From NCBI GenBank assembly GCA_945862245.1, contig CAMAXN010000016.1:1-50083 (forward strand): a stretch of DNA of 50,083 nucleotides. The letters are read 5' to 3'. Each line of letters begins with the position of its first letter. The first letter of the stretch is position 1. This DNA comes from Prosthecobacter debontii. GTDB taxonomy: Bacteria > Verrucomicrobiota > Verrucomicrobiia > Verrucomicrobiales > Akkermansiaceae. The translations under genes were made by a program, and so were the position numbers. Below, one piece after another: positions 7,306 through 16,711 of this stretch. The notes below the pieces were generated by a model. The model ran no database searches, was not told the DNA's origin, and was given only the letters and a program-made list of their open reading frames with translations.

Positions 7306-8454
7306 TTAGGATCTGAGAGCTTTGGGAAGGGGCGGGCGGAGGCAGCGGATGGCGGGCGGCACGGCTCCGAGGATTCCTAATAGAATCCCGGTGACTAGCC
7401 CAGCGAGCGCCACCTGCGGTGTAACAGAAACCGTGAAGGCACCGATGGAAAATGGAATCGTGCGGCCATCGAGCAGAAATAATGCGACGGCGGAGGCGAC
7501 CAATGTCCCGGCAAGGCAGGCGATCAGGCTTTCTTGGACGAGGCTGAGAAAAATCGCACCGCGTCCGTAGCCGATGGCCTGGAGGGTGGCGAGTTCGCGG
7601 ATGCGGGAGGCGAAGGCGGCGTAGAGCGTGTTGAATCCGCCAAAAACCGCACCTGCCGCGATGAGGCCGGCAGTGATCCATGTCATCACGCGGAGAGGTT
7701 TGAAGAAGGAACTGAGCGCCGCGTAGTAATCGCTTTCACGCAGCGCGGTCAGCTCTAGGTCGAGTCGCTGCTGGGCAAAAAGATCGGCATCGGGAAAATT
7801 CGCCGCATCGTCCATGCGCAAGACGACGCAGGAAACCGTCTGGCGCTGGGCGAGCATGTGAAGATCGCCAAGGGCGGCCCAGACCTCGGACTCCATCACG
7901 GTGCCAGGCGCGGCGAATACGCCGGAGACGATCATCGGCGAGCGATCGATGGTGACGGACGCGCCGGGTTTCAGGGAAGCCTCGGGAATGCCGAGCTTGC
8001 GCCATGCGAGCCTGCCCACCATCACCTCGCCGGAGCGTGGGAACGCCCCTTCTAACAGCCGCACCTCAGGATGCACCAGCAGCGCACGCGGCGTAACTCC
8101 GCGGAACAGCCCCTGCCCTTTCCGACCCTCCTTATCCGTCAGGTAGGTCATGTAATGAATCTCCACCGAGGCGGCAGGGCGACCGAGTGTTTTCGAAACG
8201 CCGCGCACTCCCGCCTCCGCAATACCGCCAAGCAACGGGCTGACCTCGCTACGTTGGATACTTTCCTCGCTGCCCGCGCCGAGCAAGATGATGTTTTTTT
8301 CCGAACCCGATGCGGAAAGAACCTGCTTCATCCCGCCGTTGAGCGCGGTGGCAGCGATCACCAGCAAAACCACCAATGCCGACCCGCCGACCGTCTGCGC
8401 GAGGCGGGGCTTGTCGCGGAAGAGATTCCGCAGGGCGTAGGTTAGAGGGAGCAT
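7306..8454 (-). CDS. MacB/FtsX-type ABC transporter permease
   Basis: A 382-residue inner-membrane permease with the MacB-like layout. One N-terminal membrane helix follows MLPLTYALRNLFRDKPRL. A large periplasmic domain (about 45-255) comes next, then three C-terminal helices with the FtsX-type segment REL-ATLQAIGYGRGAIFLSLVQESLIA. It works with the ATPase at 9683-10372 and a second permease. The family does mechanotransmission from cytosolic ATP hydrolysis to periplasmic partners. The start ATG directly abuts the AT-rich repeat at 8455-8485, so no Shine-Dalgarno site is possible. The repeat pair separates it from the otherwise overlapping upstream genes. Confidence 0.85.
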   Translation of the reverse strand: MLPLTYALRNLFRDKPRLAQTVGGSALVVLLVIAATALNGGMKQVLSASGSEKNIILLGAGSEESIQRSEVSPLLGGIAEAGVRGVSKTLGRPAASVEIHYMTYLTDKEGRKGQGLFRGVTPRALLVHPEVRLLEGAFPRSGEVMVGRLAWRKLGIPEASLKPGASVTIDRSPMIVSGVFAAPGTVMESEVWAALGDLHMLAQRQTVSCVVLRMDDAANFPDADLFAQQRLDLELTALRESDYYAALSSFFKPLRVMTWITAGLIAAGAVFGGFNTLYAAFASRIRELATLQAIGYGRGAIFLSLVQESLIACLAGTLVASAVALFLLDGRTIPFSIGAFTVSVTPQVALAGLVTGILLGILGAVPPAIRCLRPPLPKALRS

Positions 8455-8485
8455 GAAACTTTAAATTTTAAACCCTAATGAAGAG
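8455..8485 (-). repeat. AT-rich heptad repeat, copy R2
   Basis: Starts GAAACTTTAAATTTTAAAC and ends in GAAGAG (TAATGAAGAG in place of CAAGGAAGAG). It is inverted with respect to R3 at 8512-8550, with 26 bases between them. Its GTTTC end (read on the minus strand) abuts the ATG of the permease at 8452-8454. Confidence 0.75.
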
Positions 8486-8511
8486 TCGTTGTTAGATGCG
8501 CTGTGGTCTTT

Positions 8512-8550
8512 CTCTTCCTTGAGATTTAAAGTTTAAAATTTGAGATTTAA
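8512..8550 (+). repeat. AT-rich heptad repeat, copy R3
   Basis: Starts CTCTTCCTTGAG and continues with four 7-base A/T units, the last overlapping the TAA stop of the upstream permease gene. With R2 it forms an inverted pair filling the 92-base gap between the two permease genes. Confidence 0.75.
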
Positions 8551-9686
8551 GAGCGCAGCGACTTCACGATGGGTTGGCGGATGGCGATAATGGCGGGGTG
8601 GATGGAGGCGATGACACCGAGGACGAGGGCAGCTACCGATGCGAAGAGGGCGGTGGAGATTTCCGGCAGAATAGCGAGGGTGTGGCCTTCGCTGCCCATG
8701 GTGAAACTCTGCCAGCGCAGGAAACCCCAAGCGAGACCGGCACCAAAGATGCCGCCCGCAAGACCTAACAAACCGCCTTCGCTAACGACGAGAAACATGA
8801 TCGCGCGTGCCGGATATCCGAGGGTGCGGAGCACAGCATTTTCCTTCACGCGACTGCGTACCATCAGCAAAATCGCGTTAGCTACAAGCGCGATCACCGC
8901 GATTACTGCACCGAGACCGAGCCATCTCGTGAAGCCGATCAACTCGATGAGCTGGCTGGCGGTTTCCGCAAAAAATGCTTTCTCCGGCCGCGTGTCGGTG
9001 GGCGATTGGTCGGATTTGAAACGCGCGTCGATGGCAGCGGCGACGGGCTTGAGATCGGCGGAGCGGTGAACGCGGACGTTGAACTGAGTGACCACGCCCA
9101 GCCCGGTGCGCGAGGCTTGCTGGAGAAAGGGCAGCTTCACATAGGCGACATTATTATCCTGAGGAAACGGCGAGCGGATGATGCCCGCCACATGGACGGT
9201 CACGCCGACGGCATCGAACTTGTCGCCCGGATTCAGGCCGCGGCGTTTCGCGAACTGCTCGCCGAGCAGCGCGCCGTCGTCACGTTTCACCCACTCCGCC
9301 TCATCGCCCGCGATGATCTCGATCTCCGGCGCGAATTTCCGCAGCATCCCCTCGGGCACGCCGCGGAAAGTGATCACATCAAGGCTCGCGCCGCAGTTGT
9401 TCACGACGATCTGGATCGGTATCACTTCGCGCACGCCGGGCATGCGGCGGATCTCATCGGTGTAATGCTCGGGCAGCTTGCTGGCGGCGGGACAGAAGCG
9501 GTTCTCGCGATATACTACGAGCGTAGTATCCGCCGCTGTTTCCTCCGTGGCGGCGCCCAGCGAGCTTTGCAGCGTCTCCACCGAGGTGAAAAGGAACATG
9601 CCGGAGGCGACTCCGAGCACGGTCAGAGCGGTCCGCAGCCGGTGGCGCAGGAGCTGTTTCATGGCGAGCGTAAGAAGGGCGGTCAT
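8547..9686 (-). CDS. MacB/FtsX-type ABC transporter permease
   Basis: A 379-residue permease with the same plan as its downstream partner. The N-terminal helix region is MKQLLRHRLRTALTVLGVAS. A periplasmic domain contains conserved-looking VREVIPIQ and FAKRRGLNPGDKF. The C-terminal FtsX domain has ENAVLRTLGYPARAIMFLVV and closes with helices around residues 310-365. The ATG overlaps the ATPase stop by four bases (ATGA), so the two genes are coupled. Two non-identical permeases with one ATPase suggests a heterodimeric channel. Substrate is unknown; cysteine-rich accessory proteins at both ends of the operon hint at metal or redox chemistry (inference). The stop codon falls inside AT-rich repeat R3. 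Confidence 0.85.
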   Translation of the reverse strand: MTALLTLAMKQLLRHRLRTALTVLGVASGMFLFTSVETLQSSLGAATEETAADTTLVVYRENRFCPAASKLPEHYTDEIRRMPGVREVIPIQIVVNNCGASLDVITFRGVPEGMLRKFAPEIEIIAGDEAEWVKRDDGALLGEQFAKRRGLNPGDKFDAVGVTVHVAGIIRSPFPQDNNVAYVKLPFLQQASRTGLGVVTQFNVRVHRSADLKPVAAAIDARFKSDQSPTDTRPEKAFFAETASQLIELIGFTRWLGLGAVIAVIALVANAILLMVRSRVKENAVLRTLGYPARAIMFLVVSEGGLLGLAGGIFGAGLAWGFLRWQSFTMGSEGHTLAILPEISTALFASVAALVLGVIASIHPAIIAIRQPIVKSLRS

Positions 9687-10372
9687 AGGCTTGTCAGGTT
9701 GGGGTCTTCGGAAAGAAGAACGCCTTTCTCAAGGTGCAGCGTGCGGTGGGCGGCGGCGGCGGCACGAGCGTCGTGGGTGACCATCACGATGGTCTTACCA
9801 TTTTCGCGGGCAAAGGACTGGAGCAGCGCAAGGATGCCGTTGGCGGATTCGCGGTCGAGGTCGCCGGTCGGCTCGTCGGCGACAAGCAGCGGCGGATCAG
9901 CGACCAGCGCACGGGCGATGGCTACCCTCTGCTCCTGCCCGCCGGAAAGCTCGGCCGGCGTGTGATGAGATCTATCCATGAGGCCGACGAGATCCAGCGC
10001 CTCCTCCACTTTCGCTCTGCGCTCGGCGCGGCTGAGCGATGTGATGAGCAGGGGTAGTTCGACGTTTTCAAAAGCGGTTAGAACCGGGATGAGATGGTAG
10101 AGCTGGAAGATGTAGCCGACCTTTTGTGAGCGCCATTTTGTGAGCTGCTTTCTGGAGAAATCGGCGATGTTCTGGCCGTCGATCACAAGCGTGCCGGAAG
10201 ACGGCGTATCGATGCCGGAAATAAGGTTGAGCAGCGTGGTTTTCCCCGAACCGGACGGCCCCATCAGCGCAAGGAACTCGCCGCGCGGGACTTCAAGGTT
10301 GAGGTTTTCCAGCGGGGTCACGGTGTTCGCGCCCTTGCGGTAGGATTTGCTAATGGATTTGCAGGAGATCAT
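9683..10372 (-). CDS. MacB/LolD-type ABC transporter ATP-binding protein
   Basis: A 229-residue ABC ATPase. Walker A is GPSGSGKT (38-45), the Q-loop lies in GYIFQLYHLIP, the signature is LSGGQEQR (142-149), Walker B is LLVADEP (162-168), and the switch histidine is in MVTHD. The signature has QEQR where most relatives have QQQR. The start ATG at 10370-10372 overlaps the stop of the fusion-protein gene by four bases; the longer ORF upstream lies inside that gene and is not conserved. It energises the two FtsX-type permeases encoded directly after it. Compared with MacB the ATPase is a separate polypeptide, as in LolD or the DevA family. Confidence 0.9.
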   Translation of the reverse strand: MISCKSISKSYRKGANTVTPLENLNLEVPRGEFLALMGPSGSGKTTLLNLISGIDTPSSGTLVIDGQNIADFSRKQLTKWRSQKVGYIFQLYHLIPVLTAFENVELPLLITSLSRAERRAKVEEALDLVGLMDRSHHTPAELSGGQEQRVAIARALVADPPLLVADEPTGDLDRESANGILALLQSFARENGKTIVMVTHDARAAAAAHRTLHLEKGVLLSEDPNLTSL

Positions 10373-11727
10373 GGTTGTTCGGTGACGCGGGGTTTGAGGC
10401 GCTGGCCTTCGCGCAGGTCTGAGGGATCGGCGATGACCCACTCGCCGGGGCGAATCCCGGAATCGACGCGGATCAATCCTTCGGAAACTTCTGAGGAAAC
10501 AACATCGCGGCGTTCGGCGCGGAGCGAATCCACATCGCAGATCCAAGCCGTGCCATCGCGGAGGGCAGTGGCAGGGACATAAACGGCGACACCCATCACA
10601 CTTGCCACAACGGATGCGGCGCGCGGTGCCTCGAGGAATTCCACGCGGCAGAGCATTTCCGGGCGGAGCTTTTCGCTGGGTGCAGCGATGCGGACTTTTG
10701 CTTGAAGAGTGTTGCGCTGAAGATCTGCTGCGCCCTCGATGCGGGTGACAATTCCTTCAAAAACCTCGTCCGGCAAAAGGTTGCAGCCTATGCGGGCGGG
10801 TTGGCCAACACTCAAACCGGCAGCATCCGCCAGCGGCACATCGACTCGGACTTGCAGGTGCGCGGGATCGTATAGGATCGCGATGGTGGAGCTGTCCTCC
10901 TCGTCCATGCCAACCATCTTCTTCGCGCCCGGAGCGGCTTTGAGTGAAAGGATACGCCCGTTCGCCGGAGCGTGGATGCGCGTGCGGCGGTGTGCTAGTT
11001 CCGCTTTATCAAGATCCAGCTCCGCGCCCTTTATCTGCGCCTGGATGGCGAGGATTTCGTAAGCGATCTGGGTCAACTCCTCCGCGATCTCGCCGATGCG
11101 CGCCTTCGCGAGATCGACCTCGGCGAGCCTGCGTCGGTGGTCAAGTCTCACGGTGAGCCGCTCGTCGCCGGTGATCGCGCCCTTCGAGAGTTCGCCATAC
11201 CGACCCAACTTGTCAGCGGCCTCCTCGGCGTTCGCTTCCGCCACTTTGAGCATCGCTTTCTCCGCGTCCATTTTACGTATCGCAATTTGCGTTCCGACGC
11301 AATGCGCGTTGAAGGATGCTTTCATGTCGGCCAGCTTCGCGGCCATCGCGTCGCGCTCGATGCGGGTGTCTTCGTCGATCAGGGTGGCAAGCAGGTCGCC
11401 TTTTTTCACTAAGGCACCTTCAAGCACATGCACCTCGTTGACGATGCCGTCGGTGAGCGCGGTGGCCTTGGTCGGCAGTGGATCCGGCTCCACCCAGCCG
11501 GATGCTTGGAAGAGAGTTTTACCCGTGGCTTTCGTGGTCTCCGTCGCAACAATGGTTTCCTCGATGCCGACCGCCGGGACGACATCCACCGACTTGCCTG
11601 GCAGCAAGCGGTCGCGGAAAAGCAGGGCGAAGAGCAGCGCGAAGCCGAGGAAGATTCCGAGCGGCAAGAGCCATACGCCGAGCCTGCGTTTGGCGGGTCG
11701 GGAGAATGGTGGTTGTTGAGTAGGCAT
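10369..11727 (-). CDS. HlyD-family periplasmic adaptor (membrane fusion) protein
   Basis: A 452-residue adaptor. One N-terminal transmembrane helix (about 16-36) is followed by a biotinyl/lipoyl-like half motif, ASGWVEPDPLPTKATALTDG. A long alpha-helical hairpin (about 120-265, rich in A, E, K, R) comes next. The second lipoyl half is TRIHAPANGRILSLKAAPG, followed by a beta-barrel and a membrane-proximal domain. Adaptors of this kind link an inner-membrane ABC pump to the periplasm or an outer-membrane channel. It precedes and overlaps the ATPase gene. No TolC-like gene is in the window. The start ATG lies 99 bases after the stop of the upstream small Cys-rich gene, on the same strand. Confidence 0.85.
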   Translation of the reverse strand: MPTQQPPFSRPAKRRLGVWLLPLGIFLGFALLFALLFRDRLLPGKSVDVVPAVGIEETIVATETTKATGKTLFQASGWVEPDPLPTKATALTDGIVNEVHVLEGALVKKGDLLATLIDEDTRIERDAMAAKLADMKASFNAHCVGTQIAIRKMDAEKAMLKVAEANAEEAADKLGRYGELSKGAITGDERLTVRLDHRRRLAEVDLAKARIGEIAEELTQIAYEILAIQAQIKGAELDLDKAELAHRRTRIHAPANGRILSLKAAPGAKKMVGMDEEDSSTIAILYDPAHLQVRVDVPLADAAGLSVGQPARIGCNLLPDEVFEGIVTRIEGAADLQRNTLQAKVRIAAPSEKLRPEMLCRVEFLEAPRAASVVASVMGVAVYVPATALRDGTAWICDVDSLRAERRDVVSSEVSEGLIRVDSGIRPGEWVIADPSDLREGQRLKPRVTEQP

Positions 11728-11826
11728 GGTGGTTCTGAAAGATCGAGTTCGCGAAAAAAAGTCCGCAGGAAACGTGAAACGCGCGATCCAAGAGGATCAC
11801 GCCGTCGCGGGAATCGCGACCGATCT

Positions 11827-12213
11827 TCAGATAAGCAGCCGCCGCTGCGTGAGATAAAGCGGATCCAGGATCACCGGCGGACCGCGCTGGCACAAGGCTA
11901 CTGCGATTTCGGCAGACAGGGCGTGCGACCGATCAAAGCCGGAAGCCGGAAGCAAAAACCAAGCGCCATCCGCATGCGGAATGTGGGGAGCTGGAGTCTT
12001 GTCGGCGTTCGGCAATAACTTCGCGGCGATCATGCAATCGGGGCGCGGGGATTCGTGCTTTCCTTCTTCGCAGCAGCATTCCCCCTCATCGAAAGAGCAT
12101 TTCCCCTTGTCTGAAACGAAGGCCATGCTCAGCGTACAGAAATTTCTCATCACCCCAGCCGTGGGTAGGATGAAGGTCATCAGGGCGAAGAGGGTGGAAG
12201 CGAGGAAACGCAT
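11827..12213 (-). CDS. Small secreted cysteine-rich protein
   Basis: A 128-residue protein with a signal peptide (about 1-20, MRFLASTLFALMTFILPTAG). A cysteine-rich patch follows, CSFDEGECCCEEGKHESPRP with one more C soon after, together with histidines (HIPHADGAW). The pattern could bind a soft or transition metal; that is inference from composition only. I do not recognise the family. It is the first gene of the export operon, and the last gene of that operon is also cysteine-rich. The plus-strand ORFs across this region look like shadows. Confidence 0.6.
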   Translation of the reverse strand: MRFLASTLFALMTFILPTAGVMRNFCTLSMAFVSDKGKCSFDEGECCCEEGKHESPRPDCMIAAKLLPNADKTPAPHIPHADGAWFLLPASGFDRSHALSAEIAVALCQRGPPVILDPLYLTQRRLLI

Positions 12214-12324
12214 CGGACTTTTCGGAATCTACACGTTTCTATGGCGCGGGCAAGCGGCAAGGTATCCGGTTCATTTCTTCGCCGCTAGACCGTATTGCAC
12301 AGCTACCCGTTTAAACTCCCATTT

Positions 12325-12341
12325 TTGCATAAAGGATGCAA
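12325..12341. promoter_or_regulatory. Inverted repeat upstream of aconitase
   Basis: TTGCAT (12325-12330) and ATGCAA (12336-12341) form a perfect 6-bp dyad with a 5-base centre. It lies 22 bases before a TTGACA (12363-12368) that could be the -35 of acnA. No good -10 is visible at 16-18 bases, so the promoter is tentative. It could be an operator for either divergent gene. Confidence 0.3.
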
Positions 12342-12422
12342 TTTACGGGGCGCGGAACCTTTTTGACAAATCTCTAGTCATCCCCGAACCTGCGCGCGCA
12401 CGAGTTTACAAAAAGTAACAGC

Positions 12423-15284
12423 ATGAGCTACATCCGCACATTCACCACCGGCTCCGGCAAAGAGGGCAAACTCCATTCCCTCCCCGCGCTTGCGGAAAAA
12501 TTCCCGAACCTTTCCAAGCTCCCCGTCTCGATCCGGATCGTGCTTGAGTCCCTGCTCCGCAACAACGACGGCCTCAAGGTTTCCGACAAAGACATCCACA
12601 ACCTCGCAAACTACAACGCGAAATCCCCCGGCGATTATGAAATCCCCTTCGTCGTAGCCCGCATCGTGCTCCAGGATTTCACCGGCGTGCCTTTGCTCGT
12701 CGATCTCGCCGCGATGCGCTCCGCCGTCCACGCGATGGGCAAGGACGCGAAAATGATCGAGCCGCTCGTGCCGGTCGATCTCGTGGTCGATCACTCGGTC
12801 CAGGTCGATTACGCAGGCACCGGAGGCTCGTTGGAGAAAAACCTCGATCTCGAATTCCACCGCAACCGCGAGCGCTACGAGTTTCTGAAATGGGGCGAGC
12901 AAGCCTTCGATACTTTTAAAGTGGTGCCGCCCGGCATCGGCATCGTCCACCAAGTGAACCTCGAACACCTCGCAAAGTGCGTGCTTGAGAAAGATGGCGT
13001 GTTTTATCCAGACACCCTGGTCGGCACCGATTCGCACACCACCATGATCAACGGCCTCGGAGTCGTCGGCTGGGGCGTGGGCGGCATCGAGGCGGAGGCG
13101 GGCATGCTCGGCCAGCCGGTCACTTTCCTCGTTCCCGAGATCGTCGGCGTGTATCTAACAGGCGAACTCCATACCGGCGTCACCGCCACCGACCTCGTCC
13201 TTCTCGTCACCGAAGTTTTGCGGAAAACCAAGGTGGTCGGAAAATTCGTCGAGTTCTACGGCCCCGGCGCGAAAGCCCTGTCGCTGCCAGACCGCGCGAC
13301 CATCGCCAACATGGCTCCCGAATACGGCGCGACCATGGGCTTCTTCGGCATCGATGAAATCACCACCGGCTACCTCGAAGGCACCGGCCGCTCGCCCGAG
13401 CTTTGCTCGACCGTCGAAAACTACTACAAGGCGCAAGGCCTCTGGGGCATTCCGACCGACCGCGACGCCCTCCAGTTTTCCCAGATCGTCGATCTCGATC
13501 TCTCCACGGTGAAACCCGGAGTCGCCGGCCCGAAACGCCCGCAGGATCGCATCGAGCTGGATTCCCTGAAATCCAAGTGGGCGTCCCTCCTCACCGGTCC
13601 CGCTCCCGACGGTTACAACAAGCAGCCCGTCATCAACACGGAAACTCCGGAAGGCCTCCCGCCCACCCTCGACAGCGAGCCCGATGATCCATCGAACATC
13701 GCCCACGGCTTCGGCGCGGAAATCGGCGTGGTCACCGAATCGAACGATGACCCCGCCTACCCGCTCTGGGAAGTCACGGTCGATTCCAAGGACGGCATCA
13801 AGGACACGATCACCCACGGCTCCGTCCTCATCGCCGCCATCACTTCCTGCACGAACACCAGCAACCCCAGCGTCATGCTCGCCGCCGGTCTGCTCGCGCA
13901 AAAAGCCAATGCGAAAGGCCTGACCGTGAAGCCTTCGGTGAAAACATCGCTCGGCCCAGGCTCGCGCGTCGTCACCGATTACCTCAACAAGACCGGCCTC
14001 CAAGTAGAGCTCGACAAGCTCGGCTTCCAAACTGTCGGCTACGGCTGCACCACCTGTATCGGCAACTCCGGCCCGCTCGACTCCGGCATCGAGGATGTCG
14101 TGAAAGCCGAGGACATCGTCGCCGCCTCCGTCCTTTCCGGAAACCGCAACTTCGAAGCCCGCGTCCACCAATCGATCAAGGCGAACTTCCTCATGTCCCC
14201 TCCCCTCGTCGTCGCCTTTGCCATCGCCGGCACGGTCGATATCGATATGGAAACCGAGCCACTCGGCTTCGGCTCCGACGGCCATCCGGTTTTCCTGAAA
14301 GACATCTGGCCGACCTCCGCCGAAATCGAGGCCGCGATGAATTCCTCCCTGCGCCCCGATGTTTTCCAACGCCTCTACACCGGCTTCGCCGACCAGAATC
14401 CGAAGTGGAACGAGATCAAATCCTCCACCGGCAATGTCTATGAATGGGATCGCGAATCCACCTACATCCAGGAGCCGCCGTTTTTCGACGGCTTCACGCC
14501 GGAGCCTCGCGACATCGTCGAGATCAAGGGCGCGCGCCCGCTAGGCATCTTCGGGGACTCCGTCACCACCGACCACATCTCCCCCGCCGGAGCAATCAAG
14601 AAAGACAGCCCCGCCGGTCGTTTTCTAACAGAAAAAGGTGTCGGATTCGCCGATTTCAACTCCTACGGCTCCCGCCGCGGCAACGATCGCATCATGACCC
14701 GCGGCACCTTCGCCAACGTCCGCATCAAGAACCTCATGGTTCCCGGCATCGAAGGCGGAGTCACCATTCTTGGGGGAGCACACGCGACCTCGCGTGTCGA
14801 AGAAGGCGCACCGCCTTCTTCATCTGTTGTGTCCATCTACGACGCCGCCGCCGTCTATCAGAAAGAAGGCACGCCCACCATCGTCATCGGCGGCGAGGAC
14901 TACGGAATGGGTTCCTCCCGCGACTGGGCCGCGAAAGGAACCAACCTCCTCGGAGTGAAAGCCGTCGTCACCAAATCCTTCGAGCGAATCCACCGCTCCA
15001 ACCTCGTCGGCATGGGCGTCCTGCCCTGCAACTTCGTCAACAAGGACGACTTCGAAAAAGTCAAAGACCTCGCCGACGCCACCTTCGACATCCTCGGCAT
15101 CGACAACGACCTCAAGCCGATGCAGCAAGCCACCCTCCGCGTCCACCCCGGTAGGGATGGCTCGCCGAGCCGTCCGCCCTCATTCGACCTCCCCATCGTC
15201 GTCCGCATCGATACCCCCGTGGAAAAAGACTACTACCGCGCCGGCGGCATCCTCCCCTACGTGCTGGCGCAGATTTTGGGGTAA
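12423..15284 (+). CDS. acnA: Aconitate hydratase A
   Basis: A 953-residue cytosolic aconitase that isomerises citrate to isocitrate. The [4Fe-4S] ligands are C476 ([10 protein letters not shown]) and C542/C545 ([11 protein letters not shown]). Other AcnA signatures are [20 protein letters not shown] and [13 protein letters not shown]. It is about 60 residues longer than the E. coli enzyme. Part of the excess comes from two in-frame palindromic DNA insertions. One, at residues about 786-800, gives [13 protein letters not shown] between the GGVT strand and VSIYDAA. The other, near 911-918, gives GRDGSPSRP. The start ATG begins the canonical [14 protein letters not shown] segment. The ligand and substrate-binding motifs are intact, so the enzyme is probably active. 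Confidence 0.95.
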   Translation: MSYIRTFTTGSGKEGKLHSLPALAEKFPNLSKLPVSIRIVLESLLRNNDGLKVSDKDIHNLANYNAKSPGDYEIPFVVARIVLQDFTGVPLLVDLAAMRSAVHAMGKDAKMIEPLVPVDLVVDHSVQVDYAGTGGSLEKNLDLEFHRNRERYEFLKWGEQAFDTFKVVPPGIGIVHQVNLEHLAKCVLEKDGVFYPDTLVGTDSHTTMINGLGVVGWGVGGIEAEAGMLGQPVTFLVPEIVGVYLTGELHTGVTATDLVLLVTEVLRKTKVVGKFVEFYGPGAKALSLPDRATIANMAPEYGATMGFFGIDEITTGYLEGTGRSPELCSTVENYYKAQGLWGIPTDRDALQFSQIVDLDLSTVKPGVAGPKRPQDRIELDSLKSKWASLLTGPAPDGYNKQPVINTETPEGLPPTLDSEPDDPSNIAHGFGAEIGVVTESNDDPAYPLWEVTVDSKDGIKDTITHGSVLIAAITSCTNTSNPSVMLAAGLLAQKANAKGLTVKPSVKTSLGPGSRVVTDYLNKTGLQVELDKLGFQTVGYGCTTCIGNSGPLDSGIEDVVKAEDIVAASVLSGNRNFEARVHQSIKANFLMSPPLVVAFAIAGTVDIDMETEPLGFGSDGHPVFLKDIWPTSAEIEAAMNSSLRPDVFQRLYTGFADQNPKWNEIKSSTGNVYEWDRESTYIQEPPFFDGFTPEPRDIVEIKGARPLGIFGDSVTTDHISPAGAIKKDSPAGRFLTEKGVGFADFNSYGSRRGNDRIMTRGTFANVRIKNLMVPGIEGGVTILGGAHATSRVEEGAPPSSSVVSIYDAAAVYQKEGTPTIVIGGEDYGMGSSRDWAAKGTNLLGVKAVVTKSFERIHRSNLVGMGVLPCNFVNKDDFEKVKDLADATFDILGIDNDLKPMQQATLRVHPGRDGSPSRPPSFDLPIVVRIDTPVEKDYYRAGGILPYVLAQILG
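14780..14821. repeat. Double-hairpin palindromic insertion inside acnA
   Basis: Two adjacent perfect palindromes. ACACGCGA/TCGCGTGT lie at 14780-14797 (2-base centre). GAAGAAGGCG/CGCCTTCTTC lie at 14799-14821 (3-base loop CAC). The frame is kept and no stop is introduced. Other AcnA proteins have only a short loop here. Confidence 0.75.
15155..15175. repeat. Palindromic insertion near the 3' end of acnA
   Basis: GGATGGCTCG (15155-15164) and CGAGCCGTCC (15166-15175) form a 10-bp stem with one G-T pair and a one-base loop. In frame it encodes GRDGSPSRP, a proline/serine/arginine insert between two conserved C-terminal strands of aconitase. Confidence 0.65.
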
Positions 15285-15326
15285 GGAGCGGACACAATCA
15301 CTGTTCCGAGGAAAATCATCATCACC

Positions 15327-15365
15327 AAAAGCCATCATCCATCCGGAAGGTGGCTTTTTTCTTTT
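15327..15365. terminator. Rho-independent terminator after acnA
   Basis: AAAAGCCA (15327-15334) pairs with TGGCTTTT (15351-15358), followed by TTCTTTTT. The A-rich left arm makes it usable in both directions, so it probably also ends the convergent restriction operon. Confidence 0.75.
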
Positions 15366-15391
15366 TGGTGTGATTCAAGGTAAAAAAGTAT

Positions 15392-16711
15392 TTACCGGAC
15401 AATATTTCCAGTGCGAACGTTTACGGTTTCAACTCTGCCGTAAATCGCTGGGATGTCTGCCGAACGAATGCGGAATTGACTACGGCGTTTCAATTTTGGA
15501 TTCGCGGTTGATGCATGCTCCAGCTTTATACCAGGATCATAGTAGATTACCCCACTCTCGAAAGCACCCAAGAGTCGGAGAAAATCTGGTTGCTCTGCGA
15601 GTCTCACATTCTCCGAAAAACAATACTCCAGCAAGGGATCTTTCCGCATCATCGAGGGTACATAAACGGCGTGGGCGTGCTTACGCGTCCAGTGCTGCAT
15701 GAGACTTTTAAAATCCCAGGATGCGGCTATTTGCCCTGCGTCACCAACTAATGCCAAACAGCCGTCACGATTTGCAATCTTTCCGTTTCCAAAGCCGAGC
15801 AAACTAAGTGTCAGCTCCGTTCCTTGATGACGCACACCGGCTCTGTGCAAACCACCAAAGTTCATCCTGTCTCCGCGCCCCTTTTTATCGGAATAGCCGA
15901 ACTGACGCACAAAAAATTCAGGGCCCTCTGTTGTATAAATCCCTCCAGTGGGCTCCGGAGTCATTAGAGTTATAGTCCCTGAAGTAAGCCGGTGGAATCC
16001 AGGTACCGCAGTTTGTTTAACTTCATAGCCCAGATAATCGGGTTCTGACCGACCATTTGGTGTAATTCCTAGTTCGGCTTCGAGCGTGTATCCTCCGCAG
16101 TTCGGTGCATTGCATGCCATGATTGCACCGTCGCGGGAAAGTCTTTTTGAAGTAATCCACTCCAGTTCACTGATGCGTGTTAATTCACTGAGAAGTGCGG
16201 TGCGGGCGTCCTCAGCTTTAGTTGTAGGAAGCATCAATTCCGTAAAAACCCCAAAGCTTGGTTCGGTGAAACGGGCAACAAATTCGCAAGACAATTCAGA
16301 TTCTCCTGCTGCTAAATAACCTGAAATCTCGCCATCCTCAGCAACACCCATAAAAAGCACCCGATTTGCTAGGCGCTTGTTTAGTAGGTGATTGGGTGCG
16401 TTTTTTGATCCTTTAAGGAATCCAGAAAAACGAACCTCTGGATATTGAGGATACAAAATCAGCTGTGCTCCCGGTGCCTCTGAGGGCATTCCATTGTTAG
16501 ATAGCCACCTAAAGTTTAGCTTTCCTTTGTAGATTGGCTTCTGTGGATTTCCCTCTGCAGTGATTTGCTGAGTCGGGAATAGGCTAAGAGCACTGAAGTC
16601 GGGACCAAAATAAATCTGATTTTTCGAGTTGTCGTTTTCGGCCAGCAACTTTGCATAAAGACGTATGCACCCTGCGGTGACGAAAAGTGCTTTGACCTGC
16701 TCAATGTTCAT
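15392..16711 (-). CDS. MvaI/BcnI-family type II restriction endonuclease
   Basis: A 439-residue nuclease. The C-terminal half contains [20 protein letters not shown] followed by LGYEVKQ, the PD-(D/E)XK-type core of the MvaI/BcnI family: E211/E213, then G-I-T-P-N-G, D225 and E230-x-K232. MvaI and BcnI are monomeric enzymes that nick CCWGG or CCSGG one strand at a time; the target here is only inferred from the partner methyltransferase. The first 200 residues are longer than in MvaI and may be a separate specificity or regulatory domain. The ATG overlaps the methyltransferase stop by four bases. GC content is lower than in the flanking genes, consistent with acquisition by transfer. Confidence 0.82.
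   Translation of the reverse strand: MNIEQVKALFVTAGCIRLYAKLLAENDNSKNQIYFGPDFSALSLFPTQQITAEGNPQKPIYKGKLNFRWLSNNGMPSEAPGAQLILYPQYPEVRFSGFLKGSKNAPNHLLNKRLANRVLFMGVAEDGEISGYLAAGESELSCEFVARFTEPSFGVFTELMLPTTKAEDARTALLSELTRISELEWITSKRLSRDGAIMACNAPNCGGYTLEAELGITPNGRSEPDYLGYEVKQTAVPGFHRLTSGTITLMTPEPTGGIYTTEGPEFFVRQFGYSDKKGRGDRMNFGGLHRAGVRHQGTELTLSLLGFGNGKIANRDGCLALVGDAGQIAASWDFKSLMQHWTRKHAHAVYVPSMMRKDPLLEYCFSENVRLAEQPDFLRLLGAFESGVIYYDPGIKLEHASTANPKLKRRSQFRIRSADIPAIYGRVETVNVRTGNIVR

Noticed and set aside
9006..9965. 319-codon plus-strand ORF opposite the permease and ATPase genes
   Set aside because: Runs across two certain minus-strand genes; composition (His/Arg/Gly) is that of a shadow frame.
12363..12391. 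TTGACA as a clear sigma-70 promoter of acnA
   Set aside because: No acceptable -10 at 16-18 bases downstream; kept only as a tentative note.
13155..14369. 404-codon ORF antisense to aconitase
   Set aside because: Glycine/aspartate-rich shadow of a high-GC gene; no domain, and the sense strand encodes a certain aconitase.
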